Notes under the pieces: model-generated
Databases searched by the model: none
Told to the model about the DNA's origin: nothing
What the model saw: the letters and a program-made list of their open reading frames with translations, nothing else
Assembly: GCA_021432605.1 (NCBI GenBank)
Contig: MU271152.1
Location: forward strand, 779,714-843,713
DNA length: 64,000 bases
Direction of reading: 5' to 3'
Source of the DNA: Coniochaeta sp. PMI_546
Lineage: Eukaryota > Ascomycota > Sordariomycetes > Coniochaetales > Coniochaetaceae
Translations under genes and position numbers: made by a program
Shown: one piece after another, positions 26,201 through 39,400 of the stretch
How the letters are laid out: every line of letters begins with the position of its first letter
Numbering within the stretch: position 1 is the first letter of the stretch

Positions 26201-27718
26201 ATAATAACTAGAGAAATAGACGTAAATTACGAGAACGATTTCCGTACGAAGATTATCTAAAAGAACTATAATTATATTATTACCGGGTATTTTAATCGGG
26301 AGGGGATTATAGATATAATTAGCAAAGATTTCTATTAGCCGAACCTCTAATAATAATCCCGCCGGTTTTTCCGTAATTATAATATCTACGGACGAACGAA
26401 AGTTTAACGGGCTTTAAAAAACGGCCTTTTGAAACTATTACTTATCCCCGAACGTTATTATTAAGAACTCTTTATAGATTTTATAATCGACCTCTTTCCG
26501 TCGGGATAAAACAATACTTAGTTCCTTTAGGTAATAACTAATAGGTTATCTAAAGCGGTAACTTTAAAAATAATATTATTAATAAATACGGAAACTTACG
26601 CCGAACGGTTTTTATAGATATATTTCCGGTTTTATAAAATACTACGGGTAATTATTAACGACCGCGGTATTAATTAGACTAGTTATTTCTAACGCCGGCT
26701 TTATTACCTTACCTAAGTAATATAGAGGTTAAATACCGCCTATTACTTGTAAACCGATAATATTACCGAAAGGATAAATTAGGAAGTATAAGTTTATTTT
26801 CGGGTATATATCGATTACTCTTAGTTAGACTAAGCCGCTTAATTACTAACGGCCTAACTAACGATAAATAACCGTAAGAACTCGTTTATTAAGATATTAC
26901 CTTTCTTTATATAATACGGATATTACGTCGTATCCTTAACGGTAGATTAACCTATTAACCAACCGTTATCGCCCGAATAAAAGGCCGAAAAACTAATAAA
27001 ACGGTTATAAGAAATAATAAAGGTGATTCAAACGGTAATAATAACTACGTAATAACGTTAGGAATATTAAACTAATAAGAGGCGACGATTAGTTACCTAA
27101 TTATAAACGAGCGATAAGGTCTAACTAAACTTCCGTAATTATAAAACTAATAGGCGGAAAAAGAAGTTAGATTAGTTTTACGATAAATATACTATTATTA
27201 AGGTTACCGATTCGTATACGGTAATATTAAAAGGTTTATTAAAAGGAATTTATAATCGTTTTTACGTAGATTTACTTCGGAAAATAGCGGATAATCCGTT
27301 ATTAGGTTAAAAGAAGCTAGATATTTAGCCGTTATTTATTATCGGCTATTTTGGTAAAGAAGAATATCTAATAGAAAAGATACTTTACGTTTATAACCGA
27401 AAGAAAAAGCGCGGTATAGTTTATCAAATCCTCGTAAAATAGAAAGGTTATTTTAACCCGACGTAAGAACTATTAGTAGAACTAATAGATATTATAATAT
27501 TAGACCGATTTGAAAACTAATACGGTAATATTATATTTAACGATAGACCGGTAAACTAATATACCGTTACGGAACCTAATAGAGGAATATAAAGATTACG
27601 AATAGGAAATAGGAATTAAAATACGAGATAAAAAACAATATTTAACGGGTAATTAGTTATAAATAAACTAAAAACAAAAACTAAAAACGTTAGGGGACGC
27701 TGTTTTAACTAAGCTAGT
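23272..27718 (+). mobile_element. Distinct Ty3/Gypsy family (RT-RNase H-IN-chromodomain), RIP-degraded
   Basis: The plus-strand translation gives a Gypsy polyprotein unrelated at residue level to the chromoviruses around it. RT starts near 24660 (IRFYYDYRTLN, KYPLPLI) and continues with TKLNVITAFNK, IPFGLSG and the catalytic box YIDDIFIYT at 25013-25039. Both aspartates of that box survive. RNase H and integrase follow, with a C-terminal chromodomain at about 27355-27475 (YLIEKIL, VYQILVK-KGY-NPT). The first 1.2 kb is probably gag-protease but is too decayed to read. No LTR pair is visible. A G-rich tract near 27692-27700 followed by TGTTTTAACTAAGC at 27701 could be a polypurine tract and 3' LTR start. 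The next LTR retrotransposon interrupts it at 27719. Confidence 0.8.
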
Positions 27719-28109
27719 TATAACGATCTTAAGACGGGCTAAGGATTAGAAGGTGAGTTCTATTACTTAAGGTAAGTAAGTTAAGGTATAACAAGTAGTC
27801 TTTATTCTAGTATCGTTAAGATAAGTATCTTATTCAATGATAACCTCGATTAAATACTTAGATTGATTATTAGGTAATCAAGAACTACCTATAGCGGAGT
27901 CCCGAGGGATTCCTTCTTATATATTAGTAGAGATTATAATAATCATAGCGATAGTTATAATCGTACCGACCGTAATCCTTCTTAATCATTACGATTATAA
28001 TAATCAGTTACGTAACCTAAGATCCCTTACCTATATAATACGATAAACCTCGTATATATGTTTTTTATCTATTGGCGAGATATCCTCCGTTACCTATAAG
28101 TTTGTAATA
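27719..28109 (-). repeat. 3' LTR of the minus-strand full-length chromovirus
   Basis: This 391-bp LTR is the direct repeat of 34088-34478. It is preceded by CTAGT. Confidence 0.9.
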
Positions 28110-28199
28110 TTATCCCTTTCCTCCTTTAGCTATTATCCCTAAGGCCTAATATTTCTTATAAGTAATACTAATAGCCTATATAAGTTACGTCCGAAGGTT

Positions 28200-28745
28200 T
28201 CCTCTTCTTTATCGTTATCATATTTAACCGTAGTATATAAAAACAAAAGAAATCTTCCAAATTTTCAAACGACCGCCGTATTACCTTATTAATAACTATC
28301 CTTTTTAACGCCGTCGAGATACTTTCGTATTCGAATTACGAGAAACGCGGCCTCGTATCTTATTAAATCTCCGAGAAAGACTCCTCCCGATATACGGAAT
28401 ACGTTCGTTCGGGTCGTTCGCGGTACGACGTTTAAAGTCTTTCTAACGAAAAGCTTATAAAAATCGGGGAGCAATTCCGTAAGCTAGAAGAAAAAGTTGA
28501 ATAGGCCGAAACTAAGGTTTAACGTTTTCGTATTTAGAAGAAAATATAGTTTGAGAAAATAATACGTATTATCCGTAAAGGTATAACGAATATAGAGGAA
28601 TTAGAACGGGTCGAGAAAGAGGAAGCCGATCGCGAGATAACGAAAGTTATCGAGAACCGTCCGCCTTCTATTACGTCTTTTTCCTTTAACGACGATTTTA
28701 TTTTAGGCTAGGATATAATCTACGGCGACGTAATATTATCCCTTT
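28200..28745 (+). pseudogene. Accessory antisense coiled-coil ORF, best-preserved copy
   Basis: The host element is on the minus strand, so this ORF is on the plus strand. One frame from about 28250 to 28743 is interrupted only by TAA/TAG codons where the family has Gln or Trp codons; I found no frameshift. It reads SSRYTEYVRSGRSRYDV, then LSNEKLIKIGEQFRKLEEK and a long charged helix (NIEELERVEKEEADREITK). It ends with an acidic hydrophobic tail (FNDDFILG). Preservation of one frame in copies that otherwise accumulated only transitions indicates that it was coding when the elements were active. No known domain is recognised, and a role in the retrotransposon life cycle is speculation. Confidence 0.7.
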
Positions 28746-31700
28746 AGACTTTTAAGGTAATAATACTATTATAATACGGAACTCCTATAATAACTACTAA
28801 TAGTTCGTAAGGTAAGCTTCTGGTTCCTACGTATTTTCCGAATCGTCGTAATTCTTTTATTTAACGTAATAGAAATCTACGTTTCCTTCTTTTTTATACC
28901 TAAGGATCTTTTTTACTTCGTATTCCTACGTTAGTTTAACTTTAATATCTATTACTAACTTCGCGTTCTTAAATACCGGTTCGAAAAGCGAGATATAAAA
29001 TACTAAGTAAATACGTATATTTGTTAATAGTTAGAATTTATAATTCAAATTAGACAACTTTTTCTTAATCTTAAATAATCCGATTTTCTTCTAGTTTAGT
29101 TTGTCGTTTAGTTGTTTTATCTTGATATTTCGTCGTACGAAGTAAACTTTATCTCCCTCTTATAAAGTTAGTCCTTTTAACCTTTTCTAGTTTACGTATC
29201 GTATTATTCGCAAGTTAAATAGTTCTATATATCCGCGAAACCTTTTATAAAATAGCTTTATTTGTTCCGCGGTATATTTTGCTTATAATAGTTCTAGATC
29301 CAACGGTATTAGTCTTTCTCCTAATATTTCCCTTATAATAGGCTTATAACCGTAATTGATAAAGAACGGTAAGTACCTATTTAACGTTTCGTTAGGTATA
29401 CTATTATAGGCCTATTATACTATTAGTAGCTACCTAACCTAATCATCTTGTTTTTTATTGATATATATCCTTAGATATTATTTAAAGGTTTAGTTCGTTC
29501 GTTTTATTTGTCTATCCGTTTACGGGTAGAACGATATCGATAACTTATATTTGATTCCGATTTGTCGTATTAGTATTGTCTAGAACTTAAAGGTAAATAG
29601 TTTGTCTTTATCGGTAATAAGCTATTTAGGTAATCTATATTAGCTTATTACTACCTTTAAAAAGGCGTAGGTTATATCTTCCGTTATACTTGTTTCCTTA
29701 TACGGTATAAAATACGCGTATTTAGAGAATTTGTCTATAACTACCTATATACTATCGTAAGCGATCCCAATTATAAATTCTTTCGATACTAATAATTTGA
29801 CGATAAAGTCTATCGTAACTATTTCCTATAGTTTCTCTAATAGTTATATAGGTTACAATAGCCCGTATAGCTTATATCTATTTAATTTGGCTTTGTTATA
29901 TTCGTCGTATTCGCCGATTACTTATCTAACTATTTTATCTAGTCTTAGAAAGTTATAAGTCCGTCGTACGCGTTTTTTAATCTTATAGATTCCTTAGTAT
30001 TTATATAACAGATATTCGTAGAATTCCTCTACTAGTTCCTTCTATAGTTTGTTAAGTACGTATACCTTATTCCTAAACTATAATAAGCCGTAATATAACG
30101 GAAGTATAAAAGTAATATCCTCTTTTACTTCTTTTTTCCGATACCTCTTAATCTTTTCCGCCTACTACTCTTCGGGTTCTACGTTCTATATTATTCCGAT
30201 CTATATATCGAGTTTAAGGTTCCCTTATTAATTAGTCTTAAGGAAGTTTGCCGAACGTATTTCCTTTTCCGGTTTCAGATCTTTTCGTCGATTAAAAACG
30301 TCCGTTTTACTATTTTCGTTTCCTTTCCTATATATAATTTCGAAATCGAAATCGGTAAAGAATTTATACTATCTAATTTATCGCTTATTAAGTTCTTTCG
30401 TAAAAGTAAACGTAGTAAGATTCTTATAATCTATTAGGACTTTTATCTTATATCTTACCCTTATAAGATAATATTTCTATTTTTTAAATGTTTCAATAAT
30501 AGCTATTAGTTCCTTATTTAATATACTATAATTAAGTTCTAGTCTACTTAACTTCTTCGAGAAGAATATTATTAGGTATAATCTTTTTTATTCATCCCTT
30601 TATCCTAACTAGCTTCCGAATACGAATTCCGACGTATCGGTTTCTATTTCGTAAGGTTTTTCGGGATCCGTAATAACTAATACTAGCTAGCTTAGGATCC
30701 TCTTCTTAAGTTCCTAAAACGTTTCTTCTTCCCTCGAAGTTTATTCGAACCTTAAGTCTTTCTTAATAAGGTTAATAAGGGGTATCGCGATCTTATTATA
30801 ATCCTTAATAAATTTCCGATAGAAGTTAGTAATCTTTAGAAAGGTTCGTATTCCCGTAACCGTTTCTAATATAGGTTATTCCTTGATAGCTTTTAGCTTA
30901 TCTAGGTCTATCTCGAACTAGCCTAATAATATAACGTAACCGAGAAATTTTACTTTTTACTAGTAAAATTCGTACTTCTCGGGTTCGACTAATAAATTCG
31001 CGTCTTATAATACCTATAAAACGAGGTAGACGTATTTCTTATATTACTCGAGGTTTTCCGAATAGATTAAGATATTATCGAGGTACGCGACGACGAAGTT
31101 GTCTAATTACCTTCGAAATACGTAATTGATTATTTTCTAGAAAAAAGCCGGTACGTTAACGAGCCCGAAAGGTATAATATAATATTCGTATTATCCTAGC
31201 TTAGATCGTTATATTATCTTTTACTTATCTCCTTCCTTAATTCGTATCAGGTTATATATTCTTTTGAAGTCTAAGGTAATAAACTATCGGGCCTTATATA
31301 ACCGATCTTTTAGTTCGGATATAAGAGGTAATAGTCTTCGATCTTTGATAATAATATTATTAAACTATTGATAGTTTATAACGAGACGTAACTTCCCGTT
31401 TTTCTTAGGTATAAATAAGATAGGGTATCTTATTAGTAATTATAATAATCGAATATAACCTTTCTTTAGATTCTTATCAATATATTCTCTTAACGTTTAT
31501 AATTATAGGTCGTTAAGAAGGTAAATCTTATAAAATCCGGGTTTTTTACCTAGTTGAAGATTAATCTCGTAATCCTAACGGTTATATTTAGGTAATCTTA
31601 TCTTAAGCTCGGGCTTAAATAGTTTATTATATCGATAATATTCTTTCGGAATCGTTCGCGTCGATATAAACTAAGTTTCTATAATCGTTTCGTAGATTAT

Positions 31701-34087
31701 TAGAGCTCTTTTAAAATTACGTATAGGCTTTTTTTCGTAAGGTTTACTTTTTATAAAGGCTAACTCTCTTTTTAACGTATCCTATTAAAGTTAGCCTGTT
31801 CTCTAGTTAACTCGAGGATTATTCGTTCGTAACTAAGGTATCCCTAATATTATACCGTACGATAAGATCTCTGTAATATCGAACGTTATCTCTTAATCAT
31901 AATCTTAGATAATAACTTGAAGGGGTATAGTTTTTATATCTACTAATCCTTATCTATAATCGATAAGGCTTCTATTAATAGTTTTAAGTCGGTAAGGCTC
32001 GTCCTTTTTCTTCTAGGGTAATCGTAATATATTAACGAGATTTGGCGAGATATAATTTCTTTATATTCCGCTATCTAATATTACCTAGGTATTATTTCCT
32101 TATATATTGATTACGATTCGTAAATATTCAATTCTTTCGGTCGTATATAAAGATCTTTCTATATTACGTCGATATAGTCCCTTTACAATCGACGTTTATC
32201 GTTTTTTAACCGTTTCTTTAATCTTCGGAACGAAATACCGTAATATTTAAGTTTATCTTTAGCCCTTAAAGAAGGTTCTAACGGTTCCCCGTTCTCCTCC
32301 TTTTCTATTTCCGGCTCGGGGCCTAATAATCTATCCAAACGTTTGTCTATTTAATCCGTTTCTTATATTAACCTTTCGACCTTCTTTTATACTTGTAACT
32401 TATAGCCCCGGTAACTCGCTAAATACGTATTAACTTACGTACTAATATGGTATTATCGTACCTAAAACTCTTCGGTCGATTCTCCTCTTATCGTAACCTA
32501 CGTTACGATTTCTAATACCGAATATCCTAGTCGTCCCGTTTATCTTACCGAATTTTCGGGTAAGTAAATAACTTATATTTAGTTCCTACCTTCGATTTTT
32601 CGTCTAGGTTCCGTTATTATTAGGAATTCTTATCCCGTTAGGTTAAATTATAATTATATAGTTCCGGGCGGCGTTAGTAATAAGTATTATCCGTTCCTAT
32701 ATACTTCCTCGTATCTTTCGATATCTCTAGGTCTATAAAGGTAAGGTATCGGTCTGGTTATTAATATTCGTACTAATATCTATTTATAATCCAGTTTTTC
32801 TTATATATACCAAATATAACGGTAGAAAACGTACGAATTCTACGAAATCTAATTATAGTAAACCGAATCAATATAAACCGACTCGTAATCTCTATATAAA
32901 GGTATTTGTTCTTTTTCGATTTCGTCCTATTCTCGATCTAATAAGTTAACTAGATACGTTACGTCCGTAATATCGTAACTTAATATTATTACCAAGTCGA
33001 CTTCTTTTCCCGGTAATTTAAGAAATACCTTATATTATTGTTTTTTACGTATTATTACGATAGCGCGGGATTCTCTATCCTTTATTACCGCCTAAATCTT
33101 ATTTTCGGGGACTAGTTTCCAAGTTTTCTTAGGTTATCGATATTTGTTAGCGAAGTATCTTTATTTACCGTAGTTAAAATATTTCTTATTTTTCTTAGAA
33201 TTGTCTTTCCGGGTAACGTCTAGTTCTATTGGTCTAGAATAATTATTATAGGCGGTAGACCTCTTCTAATTAATATTCGCGGTATTATTATTATTAGACC
33301 GTCCTTACGTAATTCCTCTTCGTTTCTTTTCCAACTATCGTTTATATAATCGATTATCGATTAAAATAGCCTATATAATATACTTATAGAAAGTCTTAGG
33401 CCTATCGGTCTTATTAAGTTCGTCCTTAACGTTATTACGAAATCCCTTATAAAACTAAATTATAAGAGCCGTTTCCTTTAAATCGAGTTTCGTAGAGAAA
33501 TATTTGAATTCGGCCGTATAAGTTCCCGCCGATCTTTTTTACCTTAAGTTTATTAATTACCGTTCGGCCGTTCGCGTCTTATCGGGATTACCGAACGTTT
33601 CGCGGAATTTCTCTTAGAACTTATCGAGGTTATTAAATAGTATCCTAGTCTTAAGTTTACGTTCGTTAACCGTATTATCCAATTAGTTACGTAACGTTGG
33701 TTTATATTATTCCGTAACTTTACCCTTTAATAAGCTTATTATATATAATACTCTTTTATATTCGTAAGCGAAAACCGTTTTGTTAATTATAAAATACGTA
33801 TTAGCTTAGGTAATAAAGGCTTATAATCCTTCGCGGTTCTTATCGTAAGGTTCCGGTCGTAAGGTTTTGATCTTGGCTACTCGTTCCGTAATTTTAAGAT
33901 CGTTCTTAAGTTCCGCCGTTTTAGACTTTAGTTTTTCGTATTCGTTTCTTAACTTTTCTAATTCAATTCCGAACTTGGTAACCTATTAAACGAGCTTTTC
34001 CTTAGACGTTATCGTAACGATTCCTTTTGTCGATATAATTATTAGCTATTTAGTATAAGGTAACCTACCGAATAGGAGTAATCAAAA

Positions 34088-34478
34088 TATAACGATCTTA
34101 AGACGGGCTAAAGATCAGAAAATAAGTTCTATTATTTAGGGTAAATAAATTAAGGTATAACAAATAGTCTTTACTTTGGTATCGTTAAGATAAGTATCTT
34201 ACTCAATAATAACCTCGATTGAATACTTAGATTGATTACTAGGTAATTAAGAACTACTTATAACGGAGTCCCGAAGGACTCCTTCTTATATATTAGTAGA
34301 GATTATAGTAATCATGGCGATAGTTATAATCGTACCGACCGTAATCTTTCCTAATCATTACGATTATAATAATTAGTTACGTAACCTAAAGTCCCTTACC
34401 TATATAATACGATAAGCCTCGTATATATGTTCTTTATCTATTAGCGGGGTGTCCTCCGTCACCTATAGGTTTGTAACA
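34088..34478 (-). repeat. 5' LTR of the minus-strand full-length chromovirus
   Basis: This 391-bp LTR ends GTTTGTAACA on the plus strand, so its own start is an intact TGTTACAAAC. The target copy CTAGT follows at 34479-34483. Confidence 0.9.
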
Positions 34479-34483
34479 CTAGT

Positions 34484-35888
34484 ATTTCTTAACCTTCTTC
34501 TTCTTTTTCTTCTCTTTCTTCTTCTCTTTCTTCTTTTTCCTTTTCCTCTTCTATTCCTCTTTCGAAAAAAACTCCTTTTTAAATAAAGAAAACTCTTTTT
34601 AAAAAAAAAAGGATTCTAAGTCTTTAATAAAACGGTAAGAAGGGGTCGGGGTAAAGGGGGGGGCGGTTACGAATAAGGTTAGGCTAATAGTAATAACGAG
34701 CTATTATTAACCCGCCGAGGTAGTTAAATAACCTAAGAAAGCCGGGATAAGATACGGTACTAACGCCGCGGCGATTAAAACTATCGGGTCGGTAAAAGAG
34801 ACGGTAACGAAAATAATAACGGCGGTAACGATAACGGTAAGGGGTAAGGTAACGTTAGTAAAAGTTAAGAGGTAGTTTAAAAAACAAAAAGACTTAGAAT
34901 TATAAAGAAAGAAGAATTATTTACGGGAAAGTAATACGGCTTTAGTTACGACGATTAAGCGTCTTTTATATAACGCGAGTTATAATAATAATAATAATAA
35001 TAACGGCGGCGGCGGAAGAAAAAGGAAAAAGAAGGCGAATAACCTTATATTCCGTCCGTTCGGCGGTTTTATAAATAGCCTAAGCCGTTATAACGGCTTT
35101 AGTTCGGGCTTCGCTTTCGGGTAACCGAATAATAACTTAAACTACCGTAACCTTTACGGCAAAGGTATTAGTTAAATAAATAAAAAACGAGAAAATTAAT
35201 AACGGAAATTTAAATAATAGACGGAAAAACTTACCCGGTATATACGGTTTATTTATCTACGCGTAACGTATATAAGCCGAAATAATAAGTTATTACTTTA
35301 TATAACCGACCGTACCGTTACCGTTATAGTAATTTATATTATAAATATAACGACGGTAAAATAAAAGGCGGGCGATCTTAACGGCCGTATCCGTAACGAT
35401 AATAGTTAATATAACCGTAAAAATAATAAGAGCTACTCCGGCTTATATAGCCGGCGTAATTATAACCGGGGTAATACGGGTACCCGAGGTTAGGTTAGTA
35501 ATAAAAGGAAGGGGGTTAAAACGAGAACGGGGGCGGAAGACCGGGCCGGAAAAGAGAAGCGCGGGTAATACGGATAAGAAAGAAGGCGGCGCGGCGGCCG
35601 TAACGGTTAGGTTAGATATAAAGTCTATCTATATATACGGTTAACCCTTAACTTTCGCGATAATAACTATTTAGTTTACCTCGTCGTCTTCGGAGTCGAG
35701 AAAGCCCGGCGGGGGGTAAGGACTTATTATCGTAGATAACGGGTACGGTAGGTAATAATAATAGTAAGGTATAAGAAACTACGGGTAGTAATAGAATTCC
35801 TATTTAAAAGAAGGTATAACCTTAACGCGCCTAGCCGTTTACGGAATCCGTTAGCTAATTAAAGAAGAGGGATTATATAATAAACTAG
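34484..35888. other. Unclassified RIP-affected stretch with a pyrimidine tract and simple repeats
   Basis: After the chromovirus comes a nearly pure pyrimidine tract (about 34487-34562), then a purine-rich and CpG-rich stretch. It holds an AAT run (34983-35003) running into a CGG run (35002-35014). I see no retroelement domain and no long frame on either strand. By the target-site join this DNA continues from 27718, so the left part may be the 3' LTR or flank of the interrupted Gypsy family. The unusually high CpG content compared with neighbouring RIP sequence suggests a GC-rich ancestor, perhaps a gene copy, but nothing is identifiable. Confidence 0.4.
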
Positions 35889-36022
35889 TACTTAAGGTTT
35901 GATAAGGTTAAAGCCTAGTCTTATAAATTCCCGTACGTATACCGTACGTACGCCGTACGTACGGTCGCTTACCGAATATTCGGCTACGGGGCGGATTAAC
36001 CAATCCCCCGTAAGTACGTTAT
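35889..36022 (+). repeat. 255-bp dispersed repeat, left part (interrupted copy)
   Basis: It begins TACTTAAGGTTTGATAAGG and matches 62227-62360. The palindromic GTACGTAC-rich box lies at 35942-35964. The copy is split by the chromovirus at 36023-42755 and resumes at 42761. Confidence 0.8.
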
Positions 36023-36413
36023 TATTATAAACCTACGGGCGGCGAAAGATACCCCGCTAATAGATAAGGGATATATATAAGAGGCTTATCGCGTTATATA
36101 GATAAAGAACCTTAAGTTACGTAACTAATTATTATAATCGTAATAATCAAAAGGGATTACGGTCGGTACGATTATAATTATCGTTATAATTATTATAATC
36201 TTTATAAGTATATAAGAAAGAGTCTCTTTAGATTCCGTTATAAATAATTCTTAATTACCTAATAATCAATCTAAATATTTAATCGAAGTTATTATTAAAT
36301 AAGATATTTATCTTAACGATATTAAAATAAAGATTGTTTATTATACCTTAACTTATTTACCTTAAATAATAAAATTCACTTTCTAATCCTTAGCCCGTCT
36401 TGGGATCGTTATA
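36023..36413 (+). repeat. 5' LTR of the 36-42.8 kb chromovirus
   Basis: This 391-bp LTR starts TATTATAAACC and ends GATCGTTATA. It is a direct repeat of 42365-42755. Confidence 0.9.
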
Positions 36414-39400
36414 TTTTGATTACTTTTATTCGGTAAGTTAACCTTATACCAAGTAGCTAATATAATACCCGGAATACCCGTACCTTAGTAAGCCTTTACG
36501 GCTTAGGCTTAGGTTTAGGCGAACGATATAGTAATAATGATTACGTAGTTATAAACGGAAGTTACGGCTCTTAAGGAAAGACTTAAAGTTAACTTTACGG
36601 CTAAGATCAAGGCCCCGCGCCCGGAACCTTACGATAAGAATAAGGAAGAGTTATAAGTCTTTATTATTTAGATATATATATACTTTAAGATATATTCGAA
36701 GTCTTTTCCCCGGGAATATAAAAAGGTAATCTATATAGGAAACCTATTAAAAGAAAAGGCGGCCGAATAGTTCGAACCTAGCTTTCGGGACTTTTTAAAT
36801 AACTAGTTAAACTAAGAAAGACGGAAGCCGGAAACCTACGTTATATTTTTAAACGTCGATTTATTAATCGAAAAACTCAAAGAGACTTTCGGTAATCCTA
36901 ATAAATAAAGATTAATAAAACGATAACTTTTATTTCTAAGATAAAAAAGCTCGGTAGGAATATATACGGTAAAGTTTAAACGAATTACAATTAAACTCGA
37001 TTTAAGAAAACAAGTTTTATTCTTTTACTTTTATAAAAGATTACGGGATAACGTTAAAAATAAATTTAATAAAAAAGACCGACCGGATACTTTATATAAA
37101 TATATCGCGTCCGTAATTAAAATCGATAATCGATTATATAAACGAAAATTCGAAAGAAGAAAAGGAAAAGTTCCCTAAACGATAAGAAAAACCGCGAATT
37201 TAAGAAAGAAACGATTTACGGTTATAAAATCTTACCCGGGACCTATAGACTTAAACGTTATTTAACGAAGCTAATTAAGGAAAAAAGGTAAATATTTCAA
37301 CTATAAGAAATAAGGATATTATACCGATAAGTATCGTTAACCTAAAAAAACTTAAAAGCTAATCCCCGAAAACAAGGCTTAAGTAATAATAAAAGATAAA
37401 AGATCTTATATTATCGTAATAATACGTAAAGAATAATAATATAAAATACTTTTTAGATTACCGGGAAAAGAAGTCGACTTAGTAATAATATTAAAGTACG
37501 ATATTACGAACGTAACGTATCTAGTTAACCTATTAGACCGAGAATAGGACGAAATCGAAGAAGAATAAATACCTTTATATAGAAATTACGAATCGGTATA
37601 TATTAATTCGGTCTATTATAACTAGATTTCGTAAAATTCGTATATCTTTTACCGTTATACTTAATATATATAAGAGAAACTAGGTTATAAATAGATACCG
37701 GTACGAATACTAATAACTAGGCCGATACTTTATCTTTACCGACTTAGAGATATCGAAAGATATAAAGAAGTATATAAGAACGGATAGTATTTGTTATTAA
37801 CGTTACCCGGAACTATATAATCGTAATTTAACCCGACGGGGTAAAAGTTTTTAACGGTAATAAAACCTAGACGAAAGGTCGAAGGTAAGAACCGATTATA
37901 AGTTACCTATCTACCTAAAAACTCGGTAAGATAAACAAAACGACCGGGATATTCGGTATCGGAAATCGTAACGTAAGTTACGACGGAAGAAGAGTTAACC
38001 GAAACGTTTTAAATACGATAGTAAACTTATAATATATAAACTAACGCGTTCTTAATAAGTTACCGAGGTTATAAGATATAAATATAGAAAAAGGTTAAAG
38101 AAATAGATTAGGAATAGACCTAAATAAACAAACGTTTGGAAAAACTACTAGTTTCTAAGTCGGAAATAAAAGAGGAAGATTATAAGGAACCGTTAAAACC
38201 TTTTTTTAGAATTAAAGATAAACCCGAATACTACGGTATTTCGTTCTGAAAATTAGAAAAACGATTAAAAAACGACTAACGTCGATTATAAAAAGACTAT
38301 ATCGACGTAATATAAAAAGATCCTTATATACGATTATAAAAGTTAAATATTTACGAATTACGATTAATATATAAGGAAGTTATACTTAGGTAATAATAGA
38401 TAGCGGAATATAAGGAAATTATATCTCGCCGAATCTCGTTAATACGTTACGATTACTTTAGAAGAAAAAGGACGAGCCTTACCGATTTAAAACTATTAAT
38501 AGAAACCTTATCGATTATAGATAAGGACTAGTAAATATAGAAATTACGCCTTTTTAAATTACTATCCAAGGTTATAATTAAAAGATAACGTTCGATATTA
38601 CGGAAATCTTATCGTATAATATAATATTAAGGATACCTTAATTACAAACGAATAATCCCCGAATTAATTGGAGAATAGGCTAACTTTAATAGGATATATT
38701 AAGAAGAAAGCTAGCTTTTATAAAAAACAAACTTTACGGAGAAAAACTTATATATAACTTTAAAAGAGTTCTAATAATCTACGAAACGATTATAAAAACT
38801 TAATTTATATCGACGCGAATAATCCCGAAAGAATACTATCGATATAACAAACTATTTAAACCCGAATTTAAAATAAAATTACCTAAATATAATCGTTAAG
38901 ATTACGAGATTAATCTTTAGTTAGGTAAAGAGCCCGGATTTTATAAGATTTACTTTTTCAACGATTTATAATTATAAGCGTTAAGAGAATATATTAATGA
39001 AAATCTAAAGAAAGGTTATATTCGATTATTATAATTATTAGTAAGATACCCTATTTTATTCGTACTTAAGAAAAATAGGAAGTTACGTCTCGTTATAAAC
39101 TATCGATAGCTTAATAATATTACTATTAAAGATCGAGGATTACTACCTTTTATATCCGAATTAAGAGATCGGTTATATAAAGCCCGATAGTTTATTACCT
39201 TAGACTTTAAAATAATATATAACCTAATATAAATTAAAAAAAGAGATAAATAGAAGACGGTATAACGATCTAGGTTAAGATAATACGAATATTATATTAT
39301 ACTTTTCGGGCTCGTTAACGTACCGGCTTCTTTCTAAAAGATAATTAACTACGTATTTCGAAAGTAATTAGACGACTTCGTCGTCGTATAATTCGATAAT

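Larger units (their letters stand above)
27719..34478 (-). mobile_element. Full-length Ty3/Gypsy chromovirus on the minus strand (TSD CTAGT)
   Basis: The element is exactly 6,760 bp, the same length as element 1, with 391-bp LTRs at 27719-28109 (3') and 34088-34478 (5'). A perfect 5-bp target duplication flanks it: CTAGT at 27714-27718 and 34479-34483. The right terminus keeps the ancestral TG (TGTTACAAAC on the minus strand). From right to left, minus-strand gag (knuckle near 33130-33190), protease, RT (YLDD box at 31059-31085), RNase H, integrase and chromodomain are recognisable, all with RIP stops. The pyrimidine run at about 28113-28127 is the complement of its polypurine tract. It is inserted into the 3' end of the other Gypsy family. 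Confidence 0.92.
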
